From Solirubrobacterales bacterium 67-14 (GTDB taxonomy: Bacteria > Actinomycetota > Thermoleophilia > Solirubrobacterales > 70-9), in NCBI GenBank assembly GCA_001897355.1, contig MKST01000011.1:392390-456389 (forward strand): a stretch of 64,000 bases of DNA, written 5' to 3'. This document shows positions 63,029 through 64,000 of the stretch, in pieces. Every line of letters begins with the position of its first letter. Within the stretch, counting starts at the first letter, position 1. The notes below the pieces were generated by a model. The model had not been told where the DNA came from. It made no database searches and saw nothing but the letters and a program-made list of their open reading frames with translations. Position numbers and translations under genes: made by a program.

Positions 63029-64000
63029 CTAGGAGTTGGAGACTGATAGTAGGAAGAGGCCGAAGCAGGTGAAGGCGACCATCACGGCGAGCATCCAGTA
63101 CTGGGATCGGGCGGCTGTTCGGTAGTCCTTCCAGATGGTTATGGCGCGGTCATGGGCCAGGACCAGACCGGCTACGTGACCGCAGACCAGGGCTCCGACT
63201 TGGACGTACCAGACCAGTTGGTTCGAGATCGCGTTGTAGTCGACGCCGTATCCGGCGGTGCCGAAGAGGTCGGTGGTGCCGGTGCCGAGCGGGTCGGAGA
63301 GCAGGTAGGTGAACTGGGCCTGCTCCTGGAAGAAGAAGAGGCTGAAGTAGTGGGCCAGCAGGTAGGCGAAGGCGATCGGGATCAGGGCGTGGGCGAAGCT
63401 GCGCCATAGGGTCGGGCGGTCGGGCGCCCCGGGCACGGTACTCATGCCGCGCACCCCGGCGAGGTAGACCAGGGCGACGATGGCGACGCTGAGCAGCATG
63501 AAGATCGTCATCGAGGTGCGGACCGAGGCGGTGGGGTTCAGGCCGATGTCGGCGCAGCGGTCGACCAGCCACTGGATGCCGTCCTTGAAGACCCCTTCCG
63601 AGGCGCCGTCGAAGGTGGTGGTGCCGATCGAGGTGATGACCAGGGCGACCGAGCCCGGGATCGTGCCCACCCAGCCGGTGGCGCCGGAGAGGAAGCGCCG
63701 CGCGCCGAGTTCGCCGCCTCGGACCTGGAGCTTGCCGATCGAGCCGAACATGCCGAAATAGACCGAGAAGATCTCCCCGTTCCGGAACCAGATCTCCCGG
63801 CCGAAGAGCCCGACCATGGCCAGGGTGTAGGCCGAGTACAGCACCGCCGCCTGGGCGACCGATTCAGGCGAGACTCCGACCGCCACCCCGGAGCCCTCGC
63901 CGTAGACCAGTTCCATCCAGACGAAGAGGAAGAGCCCGACCACGGCCGGCCAGCGGCCCAGCTTTTCCGGGTAGGCGAGGTGCGGTGGCTCGCCTTTGCC
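63029..64000 (-). CDS. Multi-pass membrane protein, 5' end outside the window
   Basis: 324 codons are visible; the frame stays open to base 64000, beginning G-K-G-E-P-P-H-L-A-Y-P-E-K-L-G-R-W-P, so the true start is beyond the edge. At least seven membrane helices can be counted. F-V-W-M-E-L-V-Y, I-F-S-V-Y-F-G-M-F and T-T-T-F-D-G-A-S-E-G are conserved-looking segments. From memory, relatives in Solirubrobacterales genomes carry the label fenitrothion hydrolase, which I would not trust as function: no hydrolase motif is evident. Better left as an uncharacterised membrane protein. Confidence 0.75.
   Translation of the reverse strand, partial: GKGEPPHLAYPEKLGRWPAVVGLFLFVWMELVYGEGSGVAVGVSPESVAQAAVLYSAYTLAMVGLFGREIWFRNGEIFSVYFGMFGSIGKLQVRGGELGARRFLSGATGWVGTIPGSVALVITSIGTTTFDGASEGVFKDGIQWLVDRCADIGLNPTASVRTSMTIFMLLSVAIVALVYLAGVRGMSTVPGAPDRPTLWRSFAHALIPIAFAYLLAHYFSLFFFQEQAQFTYLLSDPLGTGTTDLFGTAGYGVDYNAISNQLVWYVQVGALVCGHVAGLVLAHDRAITIWKDYRTAARSQYWMLAVMVAFTCFGLFLLSVSNS

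Noticed and set aside
62573..63046. Plus-strand open frame across the palindromic gap
   Set aside because: It crosses the IdeR-like box and all hairpins, has unusual composition and no domain or ribosome site.

Overview
The window is high-GC bacterial DNA with tightly packed genes, frequent 4-base stop/start overlaps (ATGA, GTGA, TTGA, CTGA) and many GTG/TTG starts. Gene content points to Actinomycetota: a GuaB3-type IMP dehydrogenase homologue, type-2 PyrF, SUF with SufU and an Rrf2 regulator, the CysM/Mec/CysO sulfur-carrier route, a DUF6457 protein beside MobA, and DtxR/IdeR-like boxes. The secreted proteins with lysine-rich C-termini suggest the Thermoleophilia/Solirubrobacterales side of the phylum; that placement is inference. 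I saw no phage, IS transposase, CRISPR, rRNA or tRNA; this reads as core chromosome with some unusual non-coding repeats.

Layout. 1-2.3 kb (+): zinc/manganese ABC transporter (binding protein tail, ATPase, permease) and a Zur-like Fur regulator. 2.3-4 kb (-): DUF318-type permease and its TIGR03943 partner. 4-7.5 kb: secreted GH92 mannosidase and a divergent secreted protein. 7.5-10.3 kb (-): guaA and guaB3. 10.3-13.2 kb (-): direct repeats with hairpins, then LysM-dacA-pfkB. 13.3-16.8 kb: pyrF, HU, a Roadblock-like gene pair, rdgB, rph. 16.9-18.3 kb: a large inverted repeat reaching into an unrecognised gene, then an orphan Flp-type pilin. 18.4-21.3 kb (+): glycosyltransferase, repeat/coiled-coil protein and a small partner related to its N-terminus. 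21.3-26.2 kb (+): nadB and a hydantoinase/oxoprolinase pair. 26.4-29 kb: DUF1802 and two poorly known proteins. 29.1-31.6 kb (-): amino-acid ABC importer.

31.7-34.8 kb holds a whole protein-bound-sulfide cysteine route: cysM, mec, a DUF2007 gene, cysO and an adenylyltransferase with a fused rhodanese. 35-39.9 kb: DUF488, HtpX, a NarL-type two-component pair, MFS, GNAT. 39.9-47.3 kb: SUF iron-sulfur genes in two blocks (rrf2-sufC-sufS-sufU and Rieske-sufB-sufD) around a reversed MFS gene, with an IdeR-like box before the second block. 47.3-51.8 kb: a frameshifted HAD phosphatase, HXXEE protein, secreted hydrolase, EamA exporter. 51.8-59.8 kb: molybdenum-cofactor island (FdhF/YdeP-type oxidoreductase, fdhD, moeA-moaC-mobA-DUF6457-moaD, moaB-moaE-moaA). 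60-61.5 kb: metallo-hydrolase with TetR regulator. 61.5-64 kb: CbiX-like protein behind an IdeR-like box, a 500-base palindrome-rich gap, and a truncated membrane protein.

The sulfur, SUF and Moco regions fit together: cysteine made on CysO feeds SufS and the sulfur transfer needed for MoaD, and Fe-S clusters serve MoaA and probably the oxidoreductase. The most novel-looking items are a CysO with residues beyond its Gly-Gly, a 15-base-loop stem-loop found twice just after stop codons, three other large palindromic elements, two probable CTG start codons, and the undescribed repeat-protein/partner pair.
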